Shown: positions 11,980-23,800 of the stretch, piece after piece | Layout of the letters: each line of letters begins with the position of its first letter | Position numbering within the stretch: the stretch's first letter is position 1 | Assembly: GCA_009763385.1 (NCBI GenBank) | Contig: CM019823.1 | Span: 168,794,302-168,858,301, forward strand | Direction of reading: 5' to 3' | DNA: 64,000 nucleotides | DNA from: Coix lacryma-jobi var. lacryma-jobi | Lineage: Eukaryota > Streptophyta > Magnoliopsida > Poales > Poaceae | The notes under the pieces: generated by a model | What the model was told of the DNA's origin: nothing | Database searches by the model: none | What the model saw: the letters and a program-made list of their open reading frames with translations, nothing else | Translations under genes and position numbers: made by a program

Positions 11980-13275
11980 TGTCGCTTTCCAGCTTGTCCT
12001 CCGCCGCTGTCAAATCATGTCACCCGATTCGGTCTGACCTGTTAAGTTTGTATCCACCATTTCCTCATCCTGTCTTCAGTAATTCTTCCTGGTCGCCAGC
12101 AACACCAACAGAGGAAACATGATCACTAGGACATGTATCAGATCCCACCGGAATATCAGGAACCAATTCATTCTTGGAATCTGGTTGGTCGGCTCGACCC
12201 TTAATTCAGTAGTAGCCGACTTAGCCTGCTCGACCCCTAAACTGGTCGGCGCCTGATCTGAAGTGGTCGGATTGAGATACGACCTAATTGGTTCCGAAGC
12301 TAATTCAGTAGATTCGGCGTCCAGACTGGTTGGCTCAGGATTCGACCTGTTTAGTTCTACAATCATCAAAGTCGCTTGCCCTGAGGGAAAATGAGATATG
12401 TTGAGTTAAATATGTCCTCCCTCATTTTCTCGAGCTGCTCCTGCCTCTGCTTGTTGCAACGAGCCCTCTGTAACTTCCTTCGTTGAGTCTTGCTCAAACC
12501 AGGGGACACCACCTAGGCTGAGCGTATCTGGGATCGCGCTCGACAAGCTTTTCTACTACTCTACCCCAGCTGAAACATCTTGAGCTTCTTGATTTTCTAC
12601 TGGAGTGGTTTCCTCAATCATCATCGGCTCGGGTCCATTGGCAATAGGGACCTCCATAGAACCGATCGTAATTGTAGGCACAGGATCAGATCTGGTTGAG
12701 GAGACGGTAGGAGCAACTTGCATCTTTTTAGGCACATAGATTTGTCGTATTTGTGCCTTCCCTGTCTTCTAAGCGGACAAAATTCTTGATGTGATCAGCC
12801 AATTCTGACTTATGTTACTAGAACTTGGCTGATCACCTAGCCGATCAAAAACTGAGACCCTCGTAGGTTGATTAACGGGCGTCTCCCATCCTGGCTGATA
12901 GTACATAGGTGCTGACATAGGATAAGGTACCCAGATTCCTTGAGGACCCCATTGTGGAGGTGGTGAAATGGGAGGAGCCCACTGAGGTCTGTAAGGAGCG
13001 ATCCTCAGTGCTGGAGATGCTGCTTGGATCACCGCCAGCTGCTTAGATCTCTCATCTTCGCGTTTCGGAGGAGTAGACTCACTTTTTTAATGGCCGATTC
13101 TGAGAATCGGCCTTTTGCTGTTTGTACCCATGAGCTTATCGAAAGTGCATGGCTCTCTAACAACCTTCCCTCTGCTCTTTTCCACATTAGTCTTCAAAGT
13201 GCCGACTTTGGGCTTCTGTGGAATAAATGTGCGTAAGACATGTACTCCGGAAGGTGCGGAACCGCTAGAACCAGC

Positions 13276-15395
13276 TCAACTGACTGCGCCAGTTGAATTG
13301 CCGGTTCCGTTGGGATTAGAAGGAGCCAGCCTGATCTGGTCAGCCTTCTGATCCGATTGAATTGGCTGTTTTGATGACGAACCAGACTGGTCGGCCTGAT
13401 AGCCTGACCTGGTCGGTCTTTGTTGCGCTGCCCTAGTCTCAAAATACCTTTGCCTATATAGGTGTCGCGCTGAACCTGCAGTAATTGTGAGTTTGCTCTT
13501 GCCATCATCACTCTTCTTGAGCACCACTTTACGCCCCGAATCACCCTCAACATTCGGTGCGACCCGTGGTTCGCTGATGACGACATTCTTGCCTCTGGTC
13601 ATATCGACCTGCTCTGGACGAACCAAAATGGTAGGGTTTCCCGCCTCCACCATATGAACCAAGAAAGGAGCGGTACTGATCTGCATCTCAGTAAGACTCA
13701 ATCGTCATTCATTAAGAGCCGATTGGACCTATCGACGAAAAACATTGCAACAATCATTAGTGGCATGAGAAAAAGAGTTATGGTATTTGCAATAAGCCTT
13801 CTTTTCAATTCGTCGGGTGATGGCAGAGTATAATTAACCTTAAGATAACCGAATTTAAGTAATTCATCAAATATTCGGTCACATTTAGAAAAATCAAAAG
13901 TAAACATCACTTCTTCACCCCGATTCTTTTGAATCGACTTGAGAGAAGGACAAGTGACTAATTTATTCTGTGTTGGCCATAAAAACTCAGCAGCATAACA
14001 GTCTTTTGACTCATCATTCGAACTATCAGAGTTCATCTCAACAATATGCACACCCGGTCGATGAGCCTTATGGGATCGTAAGGTTCTTTAAGGCGCGATT
14101 CGATCGAAACGGCCTTTTGCAAAAGTTGATTTACGTTAAAGAAATCATAATGCTCCAGCTTATCCTTGATCTCTCGACGCAGACCAGCGAGACATAGATC
14201 TGTCAGGTCTCTATCGGAAATCATGAAATGAAAGCATCAGTTCTTAATTTCTTTAAAGCGCTTAAAGAAGTCGACTACAGGCTCGCTACGTCCTTGCCGA
14301 ACCGACGTGAAATGCGATAACCTAGTTTCTTGGACCCCGTCATAAAAGTGATTATGAAATTTTTCTTCTAATTCGGCCCAAGAACTTATAGTACATTCGG
14401 TAGTGACGTAAACCAAGCAAAAGCCGTACCAGTAAGAGACAAAGGAAAATGTCGTACATTCATATAATCTAAAGTACTGGCTTCGCCCATTTGTGCAAGG
14501 AACATGCTAACATGCTCCATGGTTGTTTTACTGCCGTCACCACTAAATTTATAAAAATCCGGTACCCTCCAACGATTAGGTGCTTTCATAAAGTCAAAAC
14601 ATGAAGGATACGATTTAGAATAAGTGGTCCTATTAGGTTTAAACTGGACCCCTAAACTGGTTTCGAGAGACCTGGTTATTTCTTCCTTAAACCGATTTAT
14701 GGCTCGCCAAAATCGGTTTCGGCAAGGTTAGGAGCGCCATTATGCATGGGATTATTACTTGGGGACTTCGGTGGATTGGGCAATATTTTCCCCTATCCTC
14801 CCGAAGTTCTGTTTGTCATTGTTCCCTGGTCGGTCTGTGCAGTCCGACCAGAGTTATGATGGGCACTATTGGCATTCGTCGAGGTACCGACTTCACCACG
14901 CCTGGTCTCAGCAGACCCTGACTGCCCAAAATTGATATGTGAAGTTTGTCCTCTAAAGAAATTAAAAGGCATGCCGAACTGCGGTTGCCCGACTGGAATT
15001 TCGGGTTCGACGGTTTTACCTTCCAATTTATCCATGCCGTCGCTAAGTAATTTAAACGAATGTTGAATAGTATTGGTAAGAGCTTTTGAAGGATCAACTA
15101 ACATTGCTGAATAATTAGCATGGTTAGGGTAAGGATGTTCATGTACCTCAGTGCTTACCTTGTTAGTAGCATCTTCAGTGGTTGTAGTTGACGAAGTAGG
15201 AATTATTTCACTGAAGTCCGGCTCTTTATCTTGGGTGACCCTGCCGCGCCGATCCTTTGAGCCGCTTTCTAGGAAAGCCTTCAAGACAGCGTCGAGCTTG
15301 GCCTGTGCTTGTTGTTTTAACTCGTCAGAGAGTTCGTCGATGCCCGTAGGACGAACGATGTTATCCTTATCCGTAGCACCGTCTTTGCCGCCCAT
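13276..15395 (-). pseudogene. Element 1 gag, multiply frameshifted
   Basis: The likely start is the ATG at 15393-15395 (MGGKDGATDKD), just inside the primer-binding site. The N-terminal 200 residues are hydrophilic. A capsid-like segment follows near 14386-14589, with DFYKFSGDG and LSLTGTAFAWF, then LCLAGLRREIKDKL near 14180. A cysteine-histidine cluster, CKYHNSFSHATNDC, lies near 13745-13795 in a third frame. That form is typical of the nucleocapsid region of Tat-type elements. Each part lies in a different frame, so the gene is dead. Confidence 0.78.
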
Positions 15396-15420
15396 ATTGG
15401 TAGTAGATGGAATTTCAATT

Positions 15421-15440
15421 GTTCCCCAGCGGAGTCGCCA
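15421..15440 (-). promoter_or_regulatory. Element 1 primer-binding site
   Basis: On the minus strand this reads TGGCGACTCCGCTGGGGAAC and begins seven bases inside the 5' LTR. The leading TGG pairs with the CCA end of a tRNA. An arginine tRNA is one candidate, but I cannot confirm this from the window. Confidence 0.7.
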
Positions 15441-15447
15441 AAAAGTG

Positions 15448-16265
15448 TGTTGACGTCGGAAGTAATTCGAATCACACACCAGCAAGGCTAGAACGCCCGA
15501 AGAGTTGCAGATCAACATGATACAGCAGGGAACTCAACTAAACCGGTGAAAACCGATCTATCGAATGATTTAGGCCGATTTAGGGTTATGGATCCCCGTG
15601 TTGATAACTCTAGAACTCCTCCCGGGAAGACCCGTTGGGGAGCAACACGTAGACGTTGCCCTAGGACCAGCAAGGCTGCCTAGGACGCTGTCGAGCCTCG
15701 CCGGGAGACACGCCGAACAACAAAGTAGAGAGGAAAAAAGGGTAAACGAGATAGTAGATTGGTTTTGATCGTTTAGGGTTGGATGCCTCAATCGGCCATG
15801 ATCCTCTCATATATATAGAGGGGGTTGGTCTTATCCCAATAGGAAACATTTCCAGATATGATCTCCAAGTTTCCTATCCGGACTCCATCAAAACATGGAA
15901 TCCAAGAGTCCAATCCGGACTAAACAAAGTAAACCTGATCTCGCCGATCTTTGAATCGACTAAACCGACTCAATGGGCTTTTATAGATATCAGCCTAAAT
16001 TGATCACACCGATCAATAGACCTTCAAACCCTTGCACAAAAAAGATCCTCAAATCGGCCCATTCATCATTATTCTAGGATTTCCGACCAACACACCTTGT
16101 CGAAAACAACATAACTGGTCGGAAAACATCAAACAAGCAAGCTTACCTTACCTAGAGCATCCGACCTTCAGATAAAAGTATCAGAAAATAAATTCATCTT
16201 CAAAATATGAGCCGAATATATCTCCTAACCTTATTATTTTCTTATGACACTTTTGAGTGTCAAGA
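15448..16265 (-). repeat. Element 1 5' LTR (right copy)
   Basis: This pairs with 1786-2589. A TATATATA run at 15810-15817 is the likely promoter core on the minus strand. The terminal CA appears mutated to GA at 16264-16265. Confidence 0.87.
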
Positions 16266-17938
16266 GAAGGTTAAGCAACACCCTTCAGTCTGTGTTGAGG
16301 TGAATGTATACCATTGGTTTATACATTCATTTACAATTCCAACCTATGGGAATGCATACTGGCTTACTATACATGGAGATAAGATGTACAATAATGTTTT
16401 AGATTACATATCAAAATATTAGATTTTAGACATAGCAAGTATACTACTACATAGTAAAGAAACAAAATATTGCATGGAAGAACACAGGAATTTGATAGGT
16501 ATTAACTGCAGCTATGTTTCTTTGAAGTTGTAGAATAAGAAAATGATTCTGCTCTTTTTTTTTGCTGTTGTTATTCAGGCTTCTAAAATCTTAATTTGAT
16601 TTTTGCCTATTTTTTTTTAGTTACTACAGACTTTGCCTTCTATGCTTCTGTGTTGATCTACACATTCTAATATAAGGGGCAGAGGGCTTCATGTGTTTTG
16701 ATCCAAGTATTAGGCTCGACTTCGAGTGTTGGGCCGTGTGATAGGCTCACTGAGTTCTCTAACTCGGTACTACATTCTATCATACCTAAATAATTACGGT
16801 ATTTGGAATGAACAAAAGCAAATTGTCAGAAAGTCTGCTTATAAAACGATGTTGTTTTTCATCCTTTGTCGTTGTCTTACAACCATTAACAAAAAAAATT
16901 TCTGGAAGTGACTCTGTAGTTGCATTGATAATGCTTTGCTTTTATGTCTATATTAACTTTTCCAGGACAGAAATAAACTTGAAGAGGCTTTGCAGTATGG
17001 GAAGCATGCTTAGTTGTGTACATGGTATTGGTGCTTAGCAACCAACTCTTGTTATAAATACACAATTTATTTCTAAATAAATTCTTGTCATCTATTGCAT
17101 GAATTGAGCAGCCAACTCTTGCGGCAAATACACATTTTTTATTACTTATTATATAAATTATCTTGAATGTGTATTATTATTTCTAGATATTATTTCTTGA
17201 AATTTTCACTGTAATTCCTCCTTTATGAATGAACTTTTTTATGAGCGTGTGTGTGTCACACGTGCCTGTCCACTAGTGTGCCAACAAGTGCTTGTTTTAT
17301 AGTTTTATACTACAGTTACAAGCAAGCTTTATAGGAGATATCTAGGCATGTGGACATCCATTGAACTACAGTTACAAGCTTTCTGTTGGGGAGTCCTTGT
17401 TTTTTGCGTCATCAGTGCCCAAGAGACATACCCCTCTTGTGCAAGCAAGGGCAGAGTATTTCCCATTGTGGCAAAGTTCCACCATCAAAATGCCGAAAAT
17501 AAACAAGTTACGAAAGCTAGAACGTGGAGTGCTGGAGCACGTTGGTCATGCAAGCAAGAAACCTGTCAACTGATCAATTTTGGTTTTCAAAATTAGTGTA
17601 GACAGCTGATCGGAAATTTGGGGAATTTAAATCAAAACTCAATTTTTAACAGCCTTTCTAATTCAAGAGACCGGGACGTATAAGAGGTACGAGTCTGATT
17701 TAAGCTTTCTAAAAATCTACAATAAACTATGTCTTCTAATTTTCAGTTTTCACAATGGAACATAAAGCTCAAGCACGTGGACCATAGCGCAATATTTACT
17801 TGCCTTTAACAATGATCAAATGAAAGAACTAGGAACACGTACTCTGAAGGGAAACAACCTACTTACAAGCCGATCACAACAATACCATCGTACAAGCAAG
17901 TACACACAACCATATATACTCAAGAACACTCAAAACCA
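16266..17938. other. Unassigned AT-rich flank between element 1 and the LINE remnant
   Basis: I see no gene. Open frames are short, without motifs, and typical of AT-rich noncoding sequence. It contains poly-T runs (16552-16562 and 16609-16618) and two similar blocks near 17040-17070 and 17107-17140 (CCAACTCTTG followed by AATACACA). It is the pre-insertion partner of 1-1785. Confidence 0.5.
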
Positions 17939-18184
17939 TTGATTAAACCACTATCCATGCACTTCAGTAATTGGCATGGCAGCAAACAGTGTTGTTTTTG
18001 CCACAAAGATGAGACAATTAAGCACCTGTTTTTTGAGTGCCGCTTTACTCGTGCTGTTTGGTCCGTTATTCAGGCGTCTTCAGGCTTGTCTCAACCTCAT
18101 AGCGTATCAAACATGTTTGGCTCTTGGCTTTGCGGTCTTAGTAAAGAGCTGAAATCGTTAGCCTTCTACATGTTGGTCTCTTTG
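17939..18184 (+). pseudogene. LINE reverse-transcriptase zinc-binding tail, truncated
   Basis: The plus frame encodes NWHGSKQCCFCHKDETIKHL followed by FFECRFTRAVW. That is the zinc-binding domain (zf-RVT type) found after the reverse transcriptase of plant LINE elements and in reverse-transcriptase-like host relics. Only about 80 codons survive. The frame is cut at 18185 by the LTR of element 3. I found no polymerase domain upstream, so this is a 5'-truncated LINE copy or a decayed fragment. Confidence 0.75.
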
Positions 18185-19416
18185 TGTCGGTGTTTCGTAC
18201 CCGGGGGTACCACACCAACGAGTGATATGATCGCGTGCTTCTCTTCCTGGATGGTGATGCAAGAGGACACAAGGATTTATCCTGGTTCGGGCAAAGAAGG
18301 CCCTACGTCCAGTGGGGGATGTTCTTGTATTACTTGCACCTAAGTGCTCGTACAGGGGAGAGTACAAGCTCAGTGAGCGTGGACCGGGGTCCGGACTCGT
18401 GCCTGTGTGTGGACTCGTGTGTTGTGTTCGTCTTTTTTTTGAATGAGGGCCCTAGTGTCCCCTTTTATAGAGCAAGGGGAGGTCAGGGTTACATAAAGGT
18501 ATTACAGGTGTCGGGGCGTATGGTGCCCCATACGGAGAAGGGTAGGAACCCTGTCTTGTCGGGGCCACTGGAGCCAATGTGATCGTCGCTGTTGAGGCGT
18601 CCTTGGGTCGTGGCTTCCATCCTGGGCGCGGACGTGGTGGCGCGACAAGGCGGGAGCCGTACAGCACCCATCCCGGAATGTACAGTACGCGGTGAGGTCC
18701 CTCCGGGTCTGGGGTACCTATCCTCCAATAGCACGAAAGTAGTTAGGGCTCGAAGGGCGCGGAGCCGGCTTCGAGGTGGTGCCACGGGGCTCGAGGGGCG
18801 CGGAGCCGGCCTCGAGGTGTTACATTGCAGGGCTCGAGGAGCGCGTAGCCGGCCTCGAGGGGTTACAGTGCCTGGCTTGCCGAACAGTGCCGTACTGGTG
18901 CCCTTTTGCCCATGCTTGTGGTAAAAACGAGACTTGACCTTTATACCGAGTCACTGTGGTACATGCTGTGCACTGGTGGACATGACCGGAGTAGGTGAAG
19001 GCATTAAATGCGTGGCATGGGTTGGTACGGCTGTCTGTGCAGCTCGAGGTCCGTGCGTTAAGGCTCGAGGTGTGGGGGCGCGCTCGCCCGAGGCCTGGAG
19101 GGCTCGAGCGAGACGGAGAGCGATCGTGCTCGCCCGAGGCCTTGCTGGGGGCGGGCGAGACGGAGACAGAGCGTTCGCCCGAGGCCTGGCTGGGAGGGCT
19201 CGGGCGAGACGGAGATAGAGCGTTCGCCCGAGGCCTTGCTGGGAGGGCTCGGGCGAGACGGAGACAGAGCGTTCGCCGAGGCCTGGCTGGGAGGGCTCGG
19301 GCGAGACGGAGACGGAGCGTTCGCCCGAGGCCTGGCTGGGAGGGCTCGGGCGAGACGGAGACAGAGCGTTCGGGTGTGTGCGTTGATTGGGGGTACCTCT
19401 TTTCGTACCACCGACA
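18185..19416 (-). repeat. Element 3 3' LTR
   Basis: Its ends are TGTCGGTG at 18185 and CACCGACA at 19416, an eight-base terminal inverted repeat. The next 15 bases form a polypurine tract on the minus strand, which fixes this as the 3' LTR of a minus-strand element. A TATAAAA box on the minus strand (18463-18469) is the likely core promoter. The right part (about 19088-19375) is a GC-rich tandem repeat. No second LTR is available for comparison. Confidence 0.82.
19088..19375. repeat. 49-bp GC-rich tandem repeat inside the element 3 LTR
   Basis: About six units of 48-49 bp carry the words CGGGCGAGACGGAGA and CGCCCGAGGCCT, with matching positions near 19152, 19201, 19250, 19298 and 19347. The first unit is divergent. 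The same words recur outside the LTR at 19750-19905 in about three looser copies. The long ORFs over this stretch on both strands come from the repeat composition. Confidence 0.88.
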
Positions 19417-19431
19417 GTAGCCCCCGAGCCC
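19417..19431 (-). promoter_or_regulatory. Element 3 polypurine tract
   Basis: On the minus strand it reads GGGCTCGGGGGCTAC, directly next to the LTR start TGTCGGTGG. The position and purine content fit the plus-strand primer. Element 5 has the comparable CATCGAGGGGCTAC in the same place. Confidence 0.8.
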
Positions 19432-19567
19432 TTGTTTGAGTGCTTGCATTCGAGCAGGGGCTCCAGATTGGGATCTCGATGGATAGCTAACGGGTCTCGA
19501 GGGTTTTGTCGATTTAATTCCGTGGGTGTAGCCTCCGAGACCGTGGGGGAGTGGTTAGAACCCCCTC

Positions 19568-20700
19568 GTGGGCTTCCTGAAGAATCCTCCGTCGTTTGGG
19601 AACCTTCTGCCCAGCGGGCGCGCCTTTTTAGGCGGAAATCATCAGGGAGCGGAGATCGCGGCGCCGTGTGTACCTGTCAACAGGCTCGAAATGTGGTTGG
19701 TAGTCTCATTAAATGTTTACGGTTACCTTTCCTTTGTCGTGGGAGACTCCGTCCGAGGCTTGGCTCGGAGGGCTCGAGCGAAACGGAGAACGAGCGATCG
19801 TTCGAGTCTGGCCTCGAGGGCTCGGGCGAGATGGAGGACGAGCGATCGTTCGAGGTCTGGCCTTGAGGGCTCGCGAGATGGAGGACGAGCGTTCGCCCGA
19901 GGCCTGAAAATCTCATGCTCACACCAAGAAAAGAGATTAGTCGTAACTGTCCGAGTTTTTAGACCCTCTTTCGTCGAGGGGTGCCAGGCTGAACCGACTG
20001 GCCGGCTCCTCGAGCTGTCCGGCATGCCGATTGCCCTGGCTTGTCATCCCGCGAGTCCTTTCGATCGGATGCGAGGGGGATGCCTCGTACTACCCCGAGT
20101 GGGCGAGTATCGAGGTTCCCGGTGAGCTGGTAACGGGGAATCCAAGTGAGAGCTCGTGCCCCGTTCGTTAGGGGTCGACTGTGGCCCGGAGGCGGTCTCA
20201 TAAAGCATGGGAGCTCAGTCTGCAGGAGTGCCGGGTCCATTCGATAGGACCCGGTGGCTCGATTCCTCCCTCCGAGGGATCTCACTGCACGTCGAGCTCC
20301 CCGCCTTGGATACACGTGAGGGGCCTCGAGGCTCGGCCCTCGAGTAATGCCGCGAGTGGCGCCCCTTGGTGTCCCTGACTCGGGTGCTCGAAGCCGGCTG
20401 TCGAACCCTTTTCGAGGGCCAGCCTTCGTTGCTTCGAGACTTAGGGCCGGGCCCGTTTTTACCTTTATGAGGAAGCCTCCGTCGTCTGGGAATCCTTCTG
20501 CCCGTTGGGCACGCCTTTTTAGGCGGAAACCGTCGGGGAGAGCGGCGGCGCGAAGCCGGAGCGACGGTCGTGGCGGGCCCGGGCAGTGGAGCGAATGGAG
20601 AGGTAACGCGTGTACCCTGCATCCGGCTCGAGACGTGGTTAGGTGGGCGCATTGAATGCATTCGGTTACCTTTTTACGTCGTGGGAGATCCCGCCCGTCT
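19568..20700. repeat. Duplicated block upstream of the element 3 antisense gene
   Basis: Two direct copies, about 19568-19755 and 20462-20700, share the words CCTCCGTCGT, CCTTCTGCCC, CGCCTTTTTAGGCGGAAA and GTCGTGGGAGA in the same order. The second copy has an extra internal stretch and runs straight into the TATA box at 20712. The first copy has no TATA after it and runs instead into loose copies of the 49-bp LTR repeat. Between the copies the sequence is GC-rich without a gene. Confidence 0.75.
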
Positions 20701-20711
20701 GGATTTCCCCC

Positions 20712-20719
20712 TATAAATA
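20712..20719 (+). promoter_or_regulatory. TATA box of the element 3 antisense gene
   Basis: TATAAATA lies within CCCCCTATAAATATCG, about 142 bp before the ATG at 20861. It is inside the element, not in the LTR, and points away from the LTR, opposite to gag-pol. Element 5 has the same octamer at the equivalent place on the other strand. Promoter activity is inferred. Confidence 0.65.
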
Positions 20720-20860
20720 TCGAAAGAGGGGAAAAAGAACCCTTTACTTTGCCTTTGCCTTCGCCGCCGCCGTAGCCTTTACGCGCCCTCTCCTTCGAGC
20801 TAGTCGATTGGGGATTTCCGGCCGCCCGTCCGCTGCTCGGATCCGCGCCGCGCCACCGTC

Positions 20861-23800
20861 ATGGCCGCCCAGACACAGATGCTGCCGGCCGAGCGCGAGG
20901 GACTGGAGCCCGTCGAAGGTGACGCAGAGCGAAATGGACTCGCTGGTGGCCCAGGGGCTTCTTCGCCCCAACCCGGAGGAGGGGACCCGCATGGTGGGTT
21001 ATCCGTCGGCGGAGCACGGGAGCCGCACCCGCCGGAGGGGTACGTGGTGAGCTTCACGCGCTACCACCGTATGGGGCTCGGCGTCCCGCCGAGCCGCTTC
21101 TTGCGAGGGCTGGCCACCCATTTCGAGGTGGAGCTGCCAACACTTCTCCCCCAACTCCATCTCGCACGCCGCCATATTCGCCGCGGTGTCGAGGGGTACC
21201 TGAGATGGAGCCGAACTGGGAGATGTCGTCCATCTCTTCAGGGGAGAGTTCGTATCAAGGCCGAAGTCAATCCGAGGGAGGGAGGGAGTGGGGGAGGTTG
21301 CGGCGCATGGGGGGCTCCTTGCCATGAACGGGAGGAGGGGGGGAGGGGGCCTCGTGGGGGTGTCGGCCAATGTCCCCCGCGAGTACCTGCGATAAAGCTT
21401 CCACCAACCAGGCCGGGTGGGACGACCATTGGTTCTATCTGCGGAACGAAGGTGGCCTCCTTCCGCAGTACACCGGCAGGGTCCTTACTCGACGCCCGGA
21501 GAAGTGGACCTGGGGCGTTGCGGCGGACAGGCAACGCCACCTGGCCCCGCTGATGGAGATGATGAAGACGCTGGTGGATGAGAAGAAGCTGACCGTGCAA
21601 GCGGTCATTTGGGCGTTCCACCAGCGAAGAGTTCTTCCGCTGGCGGACCGCCCCCTTCTTATGCACGAGATGGGCCCGCAGGCTCAGCTCGAGGCGCTCA
21701 ATCGCTCGAGGATGGCCGAAGAGAGGCTGTCCCGGAACGAGGGCGTCTCCCGGGTGTCGATCACGATCCAGGGGCCGTTCGTCCCTGAACTCTCAACCTG
21801 GTTGCGATGGCACCCGACGAGGGGTGTCTTGACCTGGTAAGCCTCCCTCGAGTCGAGCTATCTCGAGCCTCCCCCCTTCTTCCTCCTTCGATCCGTTTGC
21901 ATCCGTCTTGTGGTTTGTCTCATCACGCTTCTTCTTTCTTCAGGGGGCATTTACTTGTCGGCGTCGAGCCCCCGGTGAGGGAGGACGCCGCGGATCTCAG
22001 GTGAGGCGCCTCTCTGCTCAGAAGGACAAGGAGAGCAAGGATGCCAAAAAGAAGAAAGAGAAAGATAAAAACTTGCGTCGCTTAGCTCGGGAGCAGAGAC
22101 TGGCGAAGGCTCGTCGTAACCGTCAGCCTGGGGACGGGTCCCCGAGCTGAGCTCCTCGAGCTCGGAGGAGGAGAGTGGTGATGAGGAGGAGGGCGACGAC
22201 GAGGGGATGGATGCGCGCTTGATGCGCGCGGGGCTCGTCGATGACAGGGCTGACCGCTCCTCTGTGCAGGAGGGTACACTGGAGGTCCCACCGACAAAAG
22301 GGTCGCGCGGGACGCAGCCGCGGAAGGCGGCGCCGATCCCTGCCTCGTCGGGGGCCCGAGGTCCGTCGAGCTCCGCGCCGGATGTGCCCCTGGTCGCAAG
22401 AAAGCCCCGGACCCGGAGCGCCTCCGCCACAGCGCCAACGGAGGCCGCCCCCGCGTCAGCCCAGACGGGGGGTCTCGAGAGGGGTCGGGCCTCGAGAGGC
22501 GGTCGACAGGTGAGAAGGGTTTCGGGCCCGACCCCCGAGCCGTCAAGGGCGCCGTCGAGCCCGCGGAGGGGCGGGCGCCAAGAAGAGGCGTCGAGCCCGC
22601 GCCATCACGAGCGTCGGGGAGGGAGCCCCCGAGCGTCTCGTGACCAGGGGCGCGAGCGTCCCCGGAGTCCATCGCCGCACCGCCGCCGGGACCGGAAGCG
22701 GACGCGGGAGGGCGCGACCACCAGCGCGGGCGCCGGAGCAGGTCCCGGAGCCCGCGCCGGGGCGAGCGCCACGACGTCAGCACGAGGGTGGTACGGTCGC
22801 CCTCCCGCGATGTGGGGCGGAAGGAGGGCTCTCCCTCGAGGTCGAGCCATGGGAGGCGTCGGGAGCCCTCCCCCCATCCCAGCCCTGTGGAGACGGCCCA
22901 GGCGCAGGGCTCGAGCCGTGGGGTGGGCTCGAAGCCCCGAGTGGGTCCGGCGATTCCGGGAAGAAGCCCAGCCGCCGCTTCGGGTGAGTAGTTTCCTTGG
23001 GTCTCGTCGGTAGTGAGGCTTCACCTCTTTGCTTTTGATGACGCGTGCCATCTCCATCTTCTCAGGGGGAAGCGCTCCTACCAGGAGGTGGACCTCGCTT
23101 CGTCCAAGCGGGCCAAGACCTCGAGCCCCGTCGAGGCACAGGCACCTCGAGGTATGGCACCTTCCTCCGCTAGAGAAGCCGCTTGGCTGGAGAAGGCCCG
23201 AGCTGCCATGGCTCGAGGGGGCGGATGATCGTCGCAATTTTGGTGAGGCCGTCGCCATCGACCACGGGGGTCGAGGTACTCTTCCTGGTTCTGACATCTC
23301 CGTCATCTCGTATTGCAGGGGCCTCAGCTCATGGCATCGAGCCTGCCACCACCGTATCCGCCGAAGCGCTGCCTCCTCCCCCTCCTCCTCCTCCCGCGAT
23401 GGTGCCAACTGGGAGCGCCATCCTTCCCCTCACCACGACGGGTGTTCCGGGGAAGCGCCTGGGGCGAGCACGGCCCCGCCGGCGGTCTGGGGCTGAGGAG
23501 ACGCGCCCCTTGTGGCTCCGACAGCACGGGGCGGGCTGCGAGGAGGGGAGAGAAGGGGGAAGAGGCGTCGGCGGAGAAGGAGCCGACGGTGGAGGAGGAC
23601 CTGAACGAGCTGGAGCAGGGGCCGCTCCTCGCCGCGGGCTCGATGACGGGGGAGGCGCCCGAGGTGCCGGCTAGCGCCGACAAGGCGCCGGAGGGCCCGG
23701 CAGGGGAAGAGGGCCCGGGGTCGAGCCTTCCCTCGATCGATCCGCAACAGGAAGGGCCGGCGGAGGGACGGAGGGAGTCGGGGCCCGTGCCGTCGGGCGG

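Larger units (their letters stand above)
1786..16265 (-). mobile_element. Element 1: Ty3/gypsy LTR retrotransposon, Tat-like, decayed and interrupted
   Basis: Two direct repeats of about 0.8 kb bound the element. They start TGTTGACG at 1786 and 15448 and end in GTCAACA (left) or GTCAAGA (right). The flanks TAAGG (1781-1785) and GAAGG (16266-16270) agree at four of five bases, as expected for an old target-site duplication. Coding order on the minus strand is gag, protease, reverse transcriptase, RNase H, a second RNase H, integrase, which is Ty3/gypsy order. The extra RNase H with a TNNQAEYEAL motif is a known mark of the Tat group. Element 2 splits the protease gene. Frameshifts and stops are frequent, so this copy cannot encode a full polyprotein. 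The Tat assignment is inference from motifs. Confidence 0.88.

Noticed and set aside
18820..19449. Long ORFs on both strands over the element 3 LTR
   Set aside because: They are produced by the 49-bp GC-rich tandem repeat, which has no stops in several frames. The repetitive Ser/Arg/Pro sequence has no domain.
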